A stretch of 33,030 nt of DNA, taken from NCBI GenBank assembly GCA_964542055.1, contig CAZITB010000014.1, positions 1 through 33,030 of the forward strand. The letters run 5' to 3'. The notes under the pieces were generated by a model. It ran no database searches, had not been told where the DNA came from, and saw only the letters and a list, made by a program, of their open reading frames with translations. This DNA comes from CAZITB01 sp964542055. Lineage in GTDB: Bacteria > Planctomycetota > Phycisphaerae > Sedimentisphaerales > CAMDDF01. The translations under genes were made by a program, and so were the position numbers. Within the stretch, counting starts at the first letter, position 1, and each line of letters opens with the position of its first letter. Shown in pieces: positions 9,343 through 16,114 of the stretch.

Positions 9343-10341
9343 TTGACTCAAAATATAAAATATAAAGCCAAAATTATCGGGACCGGCAGCTATCTTCCTG
9401 AAAGAAAGCTTGATAATTACCAATTGTCTCAAAAATTAGCTGTAACAGAAAATTGGATCATACAGCGAACTGGAATTGTTCAACGCAGCGTAGCTGACCC
9501 ACAGCAGACTACTTCCGATCTTGCCGTACTGGCCGCTAAAAAGGCCATTTCAGCCTCTGGTATCTCAATTTCTGAAATCGACGTGATTTTAGTCGCAACC
9601 AGCACTCCTGATAAACTACTGCCATCAACAGCAAGCATTTTACAAAATAAACTTGGCATCACTTCCGCCGGCGCATTTGACTTAGGCGCAGCATGTTCAG
9701 GCTTCATTTACGGGCTCACCAGTGCCTGCGCATACATCCATTCCGGACTGGCAAAAAATATCTTGCTCGTCTCGGCTGAACTGAGAACTCGCTTCGTCAA
9801 TTACGACGATCCCGAAACTGCTGTTTTATACGGCGATGGAGCTGGCGCGGTAATCATTACCAGTTCAGACCAAAACGACGCGGGCATAATTGATCTTTCG
9901 ATAGGCTCCGATGGACTCAGCGAAAATAAGATATCAATCCCGGCTGGCGGTTCTTTTATGCCCGCATCTCATGAAACTGTAGATAAAAAACTGCATTGCA
10001 TTTCCATGCAAGGTAAAAAGATAATCAATTCGGCTGTAAGAACTTTAACAAAGCTGATCGAAAACACTCTTACAAAAGCCGATTTAACATACCATGATTT
10101 AAATTTTATCATTCCGCATCAGATGAACCTGCGTATCATCGAAATGGTCGCAAAAAAGACAAACATTCCAATGGAAAAATTCTTTATCAACATTGATCGA
10201 TGCGCTAACACCTCTTCAGCATCGATTCCAATTGCCCTGGATCAGGCCTCACAGAAAAACATGATCCGTCCGGGCAGTCTTATTTTACTCGTTTCATTTG
10301 GAGCCGGTTTCACATGGGGCTCTGCACTGATCAGATGGTAA
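9343..10341 (+). CDS. fabH: 3-oxoacyl-ACP synthase III (KAS III)
   Basis: FabH condenses acetyl-CoA (or another short acyl-CoA) with malonyl-ACP to start fatty acid synthesis. At 332 aa it has normal family length. The catalytic triad is visible: C118 in GAACSGF, H259 in IPHQMNLRI and N289 in ANTSSAS. The usual HQAN motif is HQMN here. Glycine-rich YGDGAGAV (163-170) is also typical. The start is TTG, chosen because GGTGA (9332-9336) lies 6 nt upstream and the protein then aligns with the usual FabH N-terminus. No other fab gene is adjacent. The next gene, a transporter, follows after 31 bp and may be co-transcribed. Confidence 0.92.
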   Translation: MTQNIKYKAKIIGTGSYLPERKLDNYQLSQKLAVTENWIIQRTGIVQRSVADPQQTTSDLAVLAAKKAISASGISISEIDVILVATSTPDKLLPSTASILQNKLGITSAGAFDLGAACSGFIYGLTSACAYIHSGLAKNILLVSAELRTRFVNYDDPETAVLYGDGAGAVIITSSDQNDAGIIDLSIGSDGLSENKISIPAGGSFMPASHETVDKKLHCISMQGKKIINSAVRTLTKLIENTLTKADLTYHDLNFIIPHQMNLRIIEMVAKKTNIPMEKFFINIDRCANTSSASIPIALDQASQKNMIRPGSLILLVSFGAGFTWGSALIRW

Positions 10342-10372
10342 AAATGAAAGTAGAACAGGAAAGGGTTAGCAA

Positions 10373-11590
10373 ATGAAAAAATGGATTGTTCTAACTGCCA
10401 GCGTTTGCCTCCAAGGGGTTCTTGGCGGTGTTTATGCATGGAGTGCTTTTGTACCATCCCTGACTAAAAATTACGGCTTTACAAATGGACAAGCCGGCTT
10501 AATTTTCGGTTTAACTATCGCCGTCTTTACAATTGCGATGGTGCCCGCAGGTAAGTTCCTCGAAAAATTTGGGCCTCGTATGATAGCCACAACAGGGGCA
10601 ATTCTTTTCACCTTAGGTTATCTCATCGCTTCAATCTCCGGCGGCAGTTATTTGGTAGTATTAATTGGTATCGGTATTATAAGCGGCATTGGAATAGGTG
10701 CAGGCTACGTATGCCCCTTGACAGTCGGCATGAAATGGTTTCCTGACCACAAAGGACTCGTTACCGGCGTTGCTGTGGCGGGTTTTGGCGGAGGAGCTAC
10801 TGTGTTAAGCTTTTTCATTCGATTTTTCATCAAAAATCTCGGCTACAATGTTCTGCAGGTCTTCGGTCTGGTTGGATTGATTTTCGGGGGTATCGCAATT
10901 ATTGCAAGCCTTTTCTTAAGCGAGCCGGACAAAGATACAACCAGCGACGCTGACCAATTGCAAAAAAACTTCCGAATCAATAGTTGTATATTTTCAAGGC
11001 CGTTCGTGCTTTTTTGCATAAGCATGTTCGCAGGCACTTTTGCCGGTCTTCTGACAATCGGAAATCTCAAACCGCTGCTTTTGCATTCAGGGCTTGCCGG
11101 TAAAACAGCCACACTGGGCATTTCAATATTTGCAATCGGAAACGCCATCGGCCGAATAGCTTGGGGACAAATTCATGACAAGCTGGGAGTTAGATGCACA
11201 ATTGTTCTTTCTCTTTCTTGCCTGGCATTATCGACCTTACTGCTTGCCTTTAATCTCCCGGCAATTGTTTTACTTATAACAGTTGCAGTAATAGGCGCTA
11301 GCTTCGGGGCATGTTTCGTAGTTTACGCTTCATCTATCGTAAGAATATACGGAACCCACGCTTTCCCATGTTTATACCCGATTTGTTTTCTCTGGTATGG
11401 GTTGGCTGGGATTTTGGGGCCAACCATCGGAGGCAAAATCGCCGATGTAACAGGTTCTTTTAACATCGGAATATTTCTAAGTGCTTCGATCGTGTTTATA
11501 GCTTTAATATTAAACGCCGTTGGCCTTTTTCTATCACCAAAAAAACAAGAGATCGCCAGTGTAGAAGCATGCGAAGAAACTCTTTCCTGA
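10373..11590 (+). CDS. OFA-family MFS transporter
   Basis: This 405-aa membrane protein has about 12 hydrophobic segments and belongs to the oxalate/formate antiporter (OFA) branch of the major facilitator superfamily. Family signs are the N-terminal GGVYAWSAFVPSL segment, the loop GKFLEKFGPRM between TM2 and TM3 (the MFS signature loop), and GAGYVCPLTVGMKWFPDHKGLVTG (about 111-134). The second half repeats the loop as WGQIHDKLGVR. The expected substrate is a small carboxylate (oxalate/formate or another monocarboxylate); it cannot be read from sequence. It starts 31 bp after fabH with AGGAAAGG upstream of the ATG. There is no evident terminator after it. Confidence 0.85.
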   Translation: MKKWIVLTASVCLQGVLGGVYAWSAFVPSLTKNYGFTNGQAGLIFGLTIAVFTIAMVPAGKFLEKFGPRMIATTGAILFTLGYLIASISGGSYLVVLIGIGIISGIGIGAGYVCPLTVGMKWFPDHKGLVTGVAVAGFGGGATVLSFFIRFFIKNLGYNVLQVFGLVGLIFGGIAIIASLFLSEPDKDTTSDADQLQKNFRINSCIFSRPFVLFCISMFAGTFAGLLTIGNLKPLLLHSGLAGKTATLGISIFAIGNAIGRIAWGQIHDKLGVRCTIVLSLSCLALSTLLLAFNLPAIVLLITVAVIGASFGACFVVYASSIVRIYGTHAFPCLYPICFLWYGLAGILGPTIGGKIADVTGSFNIGIFLSASIVFIALILNAVGLFLSPKKQEIASVEACEETLS

Positions 11591-11703
11591 ACAAATTTGA
11601 AAATATTCCTTCTTTGCGGTTATCAAAATACTTATACAAATTTTCATATAACGCCCCCTAAAATATTCATGAATCAAAAATTTTTTTTGAAAGGGGACTT
11701 ACT

Positions 11704-13407
11704 ATGAAAATAAAATTGAAATTTGTAATTTTACTAATGCTCATTTTCTGCGCACAGGGAAATGCTCAGGACATCGGAATAATAGTTGAAGAACAAGCCG
11801 AATCTGCTTTTATGAGTGAATTTTTCTTCTTTAGTGCTTTGATCAGTGGGGTCTTATTGGCCTTAGCTTTCAATCTTTTGCTAACCAGCCTCGCAACCGC
11901 CATGGGTATCTCTATTGCAAAACCTGAAGAAATGATACGCCACGGCAGTGACTCAGATCAAAAAGATTCCTCCGAAAAGTCCGGCCCATCGTCAACTATA
12001 AAAAAAATCAATAGTATGTTTGGAGCCTGGACCCTGGTTGCAACAAGTATCTGTTTGTTTCTAGCTTGCTGGTTAGCCATCGAAATCAGCGGTGTTCTAA
12101 CGATATTACCTGCCATTGTTGTCGCACTGGCTATCTGGGCAGCATTCTACCTGGCTATGACTGCGTTGGAAGCAACCGTCTTGACGACTGTAATCGGCAG
12201 TTTATATACTACCGCTACATCAACTCTCCAAAGTGCCAGCCATGGTTTGAAAGCTGTATTCGAAAAATCACCTGAATCCAAGGCAACTGACACCGCTGCC
12301 GAAATAACAGAATCGGTTAAGGATGAAATCTTCAGCGATATGAGTAGCTCGAAATTGAAAAAACAGATTCAAGGTTATGTTCAGCAGCTGAGCCCCCCTT
12401 CTGCAAAAGACATCAAAACAGAACTGGCTCATCTTTTCGAACAAACTGAACTTGACGCAATGATCGGCCACGCCGGCACACCTACAGTCGATGTTGAACA
12501 TATAATCGCTAAATTCGAAGAAGAACATCCAAACAAAGAACGAGCGAAAAACACGGCAAGTCAAATAAGAGATGCCCTTAAATCATACAAACAGCAGCGT
12601 CAATCCGGCAAAGATACTATCTCAGCTGGAATCGACAGTACCCTCCAGGCCACCGGAAAATCCCAACAGCAAGCTCAGCAAATGCGAGAGGAAATTGAAA
12701 CTTATCTGCGCAACAGCAACAAGCAGGAACTTCAGCCGGAAGAGCTCAAGCACCGCGTGGAAACTATATTCAAACATCCAAAACAGGGATTGGCTCAGCT
12801 TGGACAATCAATTCGTTCGATCGACCATGATACGGCAGTTACACTGCTTGAACAAAGAAAGGATATGAGCCATGAAGAAGCCGAAAACATCGCCAACCAT
12901 TTCGAACAGGCTATGCATACTATCTTTTCGATAGGTGAAAAGACTCAAGACTCTGTAAGCGGAACCAAAGAGAAGATTGAAAACAAGCTTCGTAATTATT
13001 TATATGCTATGGATGAACCGGAACTGGATTATGACGCAATCAAAGATGATCTTATCTTGCTGTTCCATGACCCCAAAGCAGGATATGACGCGTTGATTTC
13101 TCGGCTCCATGAGATGGATAGAGATACTTTAAAGTCGATTCTGGAAACTCGAAAAGATATCCCTCCGGAACGTGCCGAAAAAATAGTTTCAAAAATGGAA
13201 GAAGCCCGAGATGACGTCATTAAAAAAGCNNNNNNNNNNCTAAAATTTAAAGTAGAAGAAAAGCTCTCCCAGGCTCAGGAATCAGCAGCGAATGCAGCCC
13301 AGCAAACAAGGGAAAACGCCGCAATTGCAGCATGGTGGGCCTCCGGCACCGCTATTGTTTCCGGTGCAGCCGCAGCATTGGGAGGATTTGTGGCAGTGAT
13401 TACATAA
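11704..13407 (+). CDS. Membrane protein with tandem helical repeats (contains assembly gap)
   Basis: I recognise no named family. An N-terminal signal-like segment (about 5-20) precedes three hydrophobic helices (roughly 38-60, 107-131 and 134-160). A long charged helical region follows, with a unit of about 100 residues present at least twice. The two units share the pattern E(E/K)IE..LRN, HP/DPK.G, DHDT/DRDT, EQRKDMSHEEAENI versus ETRKDIPPERAEKI; a diverged earlier copy starts near residue 220. The end is an alanine-rich helix and a glycine/alanine hydrophobic C-terminus. AAGGGGA lies 7 nt before the ATG. Ten Ns interrupt codons near residue 509; the frame resumes with matching composition, so the gene is probably intact. 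It could be a cell-envelope scaffold. Confidence 0.8.
   Translation: MKIKLKFVILLMLIFCAQGNAQDIGIIVEEQAESAFMSEFFFFSALISGVLLALAFNLLLTSLATAMGISIAKPEEMIRHGSDSDQKDSSEKSGPSSTIKKINSMFGAWTLVATSICLFLACWLAIEISGVLTILPAIVVALAIWAAFYLAMTALEATVLTTVIGSLYTTATSTLQSASHGLKAVFEKSPESKATDTAAEITESVKDEIFSDMSSSKLKKQIQGYVQQLSPPSAKDIKTELAHLFEQTELDAMIGHAGTPTVDVEHIIAKFEEEHPNKERAKNTASQIRDALKSYKQQRQSGKDTISAGIDSTLQATGKSQQQAQQMREEIETYLRNSNKQELQPEELKHRVETIFKHPKQGLAQLGQSIRSIDHDTAVTLLEQRKDMSHEEAENIANHFEQAMHTIFSIGEKTQDSVSGTKEKIENKLRNYLYAMDEPELDYDAIKDDLILLFHDPKAGYDALISRLHEMDRDTLKSILETRKDIPPERAEKIVSKMEEARDDVIKKXXXXLKFKVEEKLSQAQESAANAAQQTRENAAIAAWWASGTAIVSGAAAALGGFVAVIT
13230..13239. other. Assembly gap of 10 Ns inside a coding region
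   Basis: Ten undetermined bases. The flanking reading frame is maintained if the true length is 10 modulo 3, but a fixed 10-N run often stands for a gap of unknown size. Because the gene is built of repeats, a collapsed repeat unit could be hidden here. Confidence 0.99.
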
Positions 13408-13433
13408 ATACAGACTCTATTGCGTTTTGCTCG

Positions 13434-13464
13434 AAACCGTCCGATCAAACCGTGCGGTTTTTTT
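13434..13464 (+). terminator. Possible intrinsic terminator after the repeat membrane protein
   Basis: AAACCG (13434-13439) and CGGTTT (13455-13460) can form a 6-bp stem with a 15-nt loop. A run of Ts continues to 13464. It lies 27 bp after the stop codon. The long loop makes it a weak call. Confidence 0.45.
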
Positions 13465-13641
13465 AACACCTTTCGAAGCGGTTTTTCCTTTGAGTTAGTA
13501 TCCATTGCTTGGCTAACGTTAACTTTGCTAAAGAGTGGTGTGCTTGTTTTTTTCTTGATTTACTTAACTCAAAGTTTTAGAACAGCATTTTCCTGTTTAG
13601 AGCTAATAATGCATTCGGGTGGAATTTGGGTGGCAGAAAGC

Positions 13642-13677
13642 AAAAAACCTCTTGCAAATGATATTTCACAAGAGGTT
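13642..13677 (-). terminator. Intrinsic terminator of tRNA-Pro
   Basis: Read on the minus strand, AACCTCTTG (13677-13669) pairs with CAAGAGGTT (13654-13646) around a 14-nt loop and is followed by a T run (13647-13642). It begins 8 bp past the tRNA 3' end. Confidence 0.75.
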
Positions 13678-13684
13678 AGGAGAA

Positions 13685-13759
13685 TCGGGGAAACAGGATT
13701 CGAACCTGCGGCCTCCTGCTCCCAAAGCAGGCGCTCTAGCCAAGCTGAGCTACTCCCCG
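13685..13759 (-). tRNA. tRNA-Pro (anticodon TGG)
   Basis: A 75-nt cloverleaf is complete on the minus strand. The acceptor stem CGGGGAG pairs with TTCCCCG. The D arm is GCTC/GAGC, the anticodon stem CCTGC/GCAGG has loop TTTGGGA (anticodon TGG, reading CCA), and the T arm is GCAGG/CCTGT with loop TTCGAAT. The discriminator base is A. No CCA tail is encoded, so it must be added by a nucleotidyltransferase. A GATAAT box at 13784-13779 with TTGCAA upstream (15-bp spacer) may be its promoter. Confidence 0.97.
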
Positions 13760-13923
13760 GAAAAAACAGATTTGTCATATTATCAATAAAAATACGTAAT
13801 TGCAAGCAAATTGGTCGATAATTTAAGAGAAAAATTTAACTGTAAATTTGCAAAAACCACTCCAGTAATTAACATTTTGAAGATGCAGATTGTTTATTAT
13901 AAGGTATTTAGCTGAATGGGTGT

Positions 13924-13952
13924 TTGATTTTGCATGATCTTGAAACTATAAT
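13924..13952 (+). promoter_or_regulatory. dinB promoter predicting a leaderless transcript
   Basis: TTGATT (13924-13929), a 17-bp spacer and a perfect TATAAT (13947-13952) are present. A start site about 7 bp past the -10 box falls at 13959, exactly the A of the preferred dinB ATG. No Shine-Dalgarno sequence precedes that ATG. No LexA-like box is obvious. Confidence 0.6.
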
Positions 13953-13958
13953 TTGGGT

Positions 13959-15119
13959 ATGCCTTGCAAAAGAGAAATCTTGCACGTTGATATGGATGCT
14001 TTTTATGCTTCTGTGGAGCAGATGGATAATCCCGAGTTGAAGGGTAAGCCTTTGATAGTGGGTGCCAGGCCCGAAGAGAGGGGGGTTGTGGCGGCGGCAT
14101 CTTATAAAGCCAGGGAGTTCGGTATCCATTCGGCAATGCCGACTTCGCAAGCCATCAGGCTTTGCAGAGACGTTATTATATTGCCGGTGCGGATGTCCAG
14201 GTACCGCGAAATTTCAAGGCGGATCCATTTGGTTTTTTACGATTATACCGAACAGATCGAACCGATATCCCTAGACGAAGCTTTTCTGGATGTTACCGGC
14301 TCGGTCAGGATTTACGGCAGTGCTGAAAATATCGGCAGGCAAATAAAAGATAGGATCAAGAAAGAAATCGGCTTGACAGCTTCTGTTGGACTTGCACCGA
14401 ATAAATTCCTGGCAAAACTTGCATCGGATATGGATAAGCCTGACGGTTTTGTGATCATAACCGAAGAAAATAAGCGGGAGATTCTGGATCCTTTGCCGGT
14501 TGTGAGAGTTTGGGGTATTGGCAGAGTTACTGCCAAAAAGCTCACCTCAAGCGGGATCAATACGATAGGGCAGCTGCGGAAAATGCCGGTTAGTTATCTC
14601 GAGTCGTTTTTGGGGAAAAATGCCGGGGAGATTGTAAATCTGTGCAACGGTATAGATGATCGGCTGGTTCAATCGTCCAGAGAAGCCAAGAGTATTTCCG
14701 CTGAAGAGACATTTGCAAAAGATATAATTGACAAAGCAACGCTGCTGAATGTTCTTCAAAATCAGGTCGAAGAAGTGGCAGGGAAGCTCAGGAGTGAAAA
14801 GCTGGAAGCGAAAACGGTCAATTTAAAATTTCGGTATAAAGATTTCAAGACAGTTACGAGAAGCCATACTTTAGATTCGCACACAAATGTTACACAGATG
14901 ATTCTAAAGAGTGCTTTCGATGTTTTTGAGAAGTGGCACACGTCATCGCAGGGATATTTGAGGCTTTTGGGTTTTGGGGTTTCTAATCTTCGGAAAAGTG
15001 GTTCAGGTCAATTGATGTTGTTCGATCAGAATACAGATGATAAACAGAAAAGTCTGGATAAATCCTTTGACCAGATCAGGGGTAAATACGGAGACGATAT
15101 TCTAAAAAGAGGAATATAA
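13959..15119 (+). CDS. dinB: DNA polymerase IV (Y-family translesion polymerase)
   Basis: This error-prone polymerase copies damaged DNA. The 386-aa protein shows the Y-family palm: D11 and D13 in LHVDMDAFYASVE, and D106/E107 in PISLDEAFLDV, giving the metal-binding carboxylates D11, D106 and E107. SYKAREFGIHSAMP (48-61) and VGLAPNKFLAKLASD are standard DinB signatures, followed by the helix-hairpin-helix thumb and the little-finger domain. Near the C-terminus QLMLF is a beta-clamp-binding motif. I chose ATG 13959 over TTG 13953 because the promoter fits a leaderless message starting there and the TTG has no ribosome site. It converges with a minus-strand remnant. Confidence 0.95.
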   Translation: MPCKREILHVDMDAFYASVEQMDNPELKGKPLIVGARPEERGVVAAASYKAREFGIHSAMPTSQAIRLCRDVIILPVRMSRYREISRRIHLVFYDYTEQIEPISLDEAFLDVTGSVRIYGSAENIGRQIKDRIKKEIGLTASVGLAPNKFLAKLASDMDKPDGFVIITEENKREILDPLPVVRVWGIGRVTAKKLTSSGINTIGQLRKMPVSYLESFLGKNAGEIVNLCNGIDDRLVQSSREAKSISAEETFAKDIIDKATLLNVLQNQVEEVAGKLRSEKLEAKTVNLKFRYKDFKTVTRSHTLDSHTNVTQMILKSAFDVFEKWHTSSQGYLRLLGFGVSNLRKSGSGQLMLFDQNTDDKQKSLDKSFDQIRGKYGDDILKRGI

Positions 15120-15151
15120 AAAAAGGCAGAGAAGATAAATTCGTCTGCCTT
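15118..15151 (-). terminator. Intrinsic terminator, minus direction (may also end dinB)
   Basis: An 8-bp stem, AAGGCAGA (15123-15130) with TCTGCCTT (15144-15151), encloses a 13-nt loop. Read on the minus strand it is followed by a run of Ts (15122-15118). It sits just past the stop of the gene remnant at 15170 and right after the dinB stop. It therefore looks like the original terminator of the gene now represented by that remnant. Confidence 0.7.
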
Positions 15152-15167
15152 AGAATCAAATCAAAAG

Positions 15168-15290
15168 TATTAGTAACTTATTGAAACCGGTCTTTGTCTC
15201 TGCTGCTGTTGTTTGAAACTTTTCATCCAATCGATCTCTACACTTTAATGATCTATCAAAATTGTATTAGCTACAATGATTTTTTTGCCA
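15168..15290. repeat. Left copy of direct repeat flanking the hydrogenase operon
   Basis: It aligns without gaps to 22919-23041 (offset 7751) at about 108 of 123 positions. The first 68 bases (15168-15235) differ at only 2 positions (15188 and 15208); the remaining 55 differ at 13. Both copies have the same orientation and represent the 3' end of the minus-strand EF-hand/repeat gene. Confidence 0.9.
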
Positions 15291-15305
15291 CCTGTCCTTT
15301 CCGAA
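15170..15305 (-). pseudogene. Orphan 3' fragment of the EF-hand/repeat protein gene
   Basis: Read on the minus strand, the fragment encodes GGKKIIVANTILIDH, a stop, then EIDWMKSFKQQQQRQRPV and SISY before a TAA at 15172-15170. It matches the C-terminus of the intact gene at 22957-23772 (GDKKILVANMASIDG, then NIDWMKSFKQ). The internal TAA near 15247 and the missing N-terminal 240 or so residues show that it is dead. Unlike the intact copy it keeps CAG where the other has TAG, so it preserves a 12-residue longer tail, and it keeps a terminator downstream. The rest of the 467-bp gap between dinB and hydC holds the hydrogenase promoter region; no other gene is seen. Confidence 0.85.
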
Positions 15306-15424
15306 TCTATTTATTTAAGATTAAAGAATAAAGATGAGCCAGTAAATGGAGAATGCAGGAAAATACATAAGTCTTTTGGCTAAAAGTAAATACGTTAAAG
15401 CATCTTATATTGAAGTTTTTTTAA

Positions 15425-15436
15425 ATGGTTAACCAT
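15425..15436. promoter_or_regulatory. 12-bp perfect palindrome upstream of Rex-like site 1
   Basis: ATGGTTAACCAT is a perfect inverted repeat centred at 15430.5. That is 22 bp (two helical turns) upstream of the centre of the first Rex-like site. It could be a third, degenerate Rex site or a site for another regulator. Confidence 0.35.
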
Positions 15437-15443
15437 GGCACTA

Positions 15444-15461
15444 ATGTGAAAAAATTCACAA
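15444..15461. promoter_or_regulatory. Rex-like operator, upstream site
   Basis: ATGTGAA-AAAA-TTCACAA matches the known Rex operator form TTGTGAA-N4-TTCACAA at all defined positions but the first. It lies 6 bp upstream of the -35 box of the hydrogenase promoter. Rex is a repressor that leaves DNA when NADH is high, and NADH-linked hydrogenases are common targets. Confidence 0.65.
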
Positions 15462-15467
15462 AAAGAA

Positions 15468-15496
15468 TTGACATTCAATCATTAATTTGTTAATAT
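15468..15496 (+). promoter_or_regulatory. Promoter of the hydrogenase operon
   Basis: A perfect TTGACA (15468-15473), 17-bp spacer and TAATAT (15491-15496) form the only strong promoter in front of hydC. The predicted start is near 15503, giving a leader of about 90 nt. The -10 box lies inside the second Rex-like site. Confidence 0.7.
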
Positions 15497-15504
15497 TTTA
15501 ACGA
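15487..15504. promoter_or_regulatory. Rex-like operator overlapping the -10 box
   Basis: TTGTTAA-TATT-TTAACGA matches the clostridial-type Rex consensus TTGTTAA-N4-TTAACAA at all defined positions but one (G at 15503). It covers the -10 box, so bound repressor would block RNA polymerase. Its centre is 43 bp (about four helical turns) from that of the upstream site. Confidence 0.7.
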
Positions 15505-15592
15505 ACAACAGGTGCAGATTTAGCCTAGTTGTATAAAACCGTTCAGGATGGCTTTAAAAAAATGAATAATTGGAGCTTTAAAAGAGGTGTTT

Positions 15593-16114
15593 ATGCAAAC
15601 TAATAAATGTCAATGCTGTAAAAATGAATCAGCCAGAAAATTTGAGAAAGTATGTCAGATTTTGGACTCTCATGGCCGTAAAAAAAATAATCTGATACCT
15701 ATTTTGCAGGAAATTCAGGCTGAATACCGCTATTTGCCCGAAGAAGTGATGACATTTGTTGCAACATCACTGGATATTTCACCTGCAAGGGTTTTCGGAG
15801 TAGCCAGTTTTTACGCTAATTTCGCCCTGACTCCAAAAGGTAAGTACGTGATACATATTTGTGATGGTACGGCATGCCACGTAAAAGGAGCAGGGGACAT
15901 AAAAACCGTTTTGCAGGAAAAGTTCAATCTTAGTGATGATGATATTACCACTAAGGATATGCTTTTTACAGTCGAAGCCGTCTCTTGTTTAGGGGCATGT
16001 GGTTTAGCACCGGTAATTACAATTAATAACAAAGTTTACGGACAAGTTACACCTGAAAAAGCGGTAGAACTTGTGGATCAGATAATCACTGAGGAGGCAA
16101 ATAATGCTAACTGA
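15593..16114 (+). CDS. hydC: [FeFe] hydrogenase gamma subunit (NuoE-like)
   Basis: This is the 173-aa thioredoxin-like [2Fe-2S] subunit of a trimeric NADH-linked hydrogenase (HydC/HndA, related to complex I NuoE). Cluster ligands are C90 and C95 (ICDGTACHVKG) and C132 and C136 (SCLGACGLAP). EYRYLPEEV and FGVASFYANF are typical NuoE signatures. ATG 15593 is preferred to the in-frame GTG at 15587 because AGAGG (15583-15587) is placed well for the ATG and would overlap the GTG. A short cysteine-bearing N-terminus (CQCC, 6-9) precedes the fold. It is the first gene of a five-gene operon and overlaps hydB by 11 nt. Confidence 0.93.
   Translation: MQTNKCQCCKNESARKFEKVCQILDSHGRKKNNLIPILQEIQAEYRYLPEEVMTFVATSLDISPARVFGVASFYANFALTPKGKYVIHICDGTACHVKGAGDIKTVLQEKFNLSDDDITTKDMLFTVEAVSCLGACGLAPVITINNKVYGQVTPEKAVELVDQIITEEANNAN

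Noticed and set aside
13610..13640. Direct repeat GGGTGG-AATTT-GGGTGG near the tRNA 3' end, considered as part of an att site
   Set aside because: It is too short, has no second copy seen elsewhere in the window, and no integrase is near.
13569..13805. 78-aa minus-strand ORF containing SSSAWLERLLWEQEAAGSN
   Set aside because: This is the translated tRNA-Pro, a classic false ORF; the cloverleaf explains the sequence.
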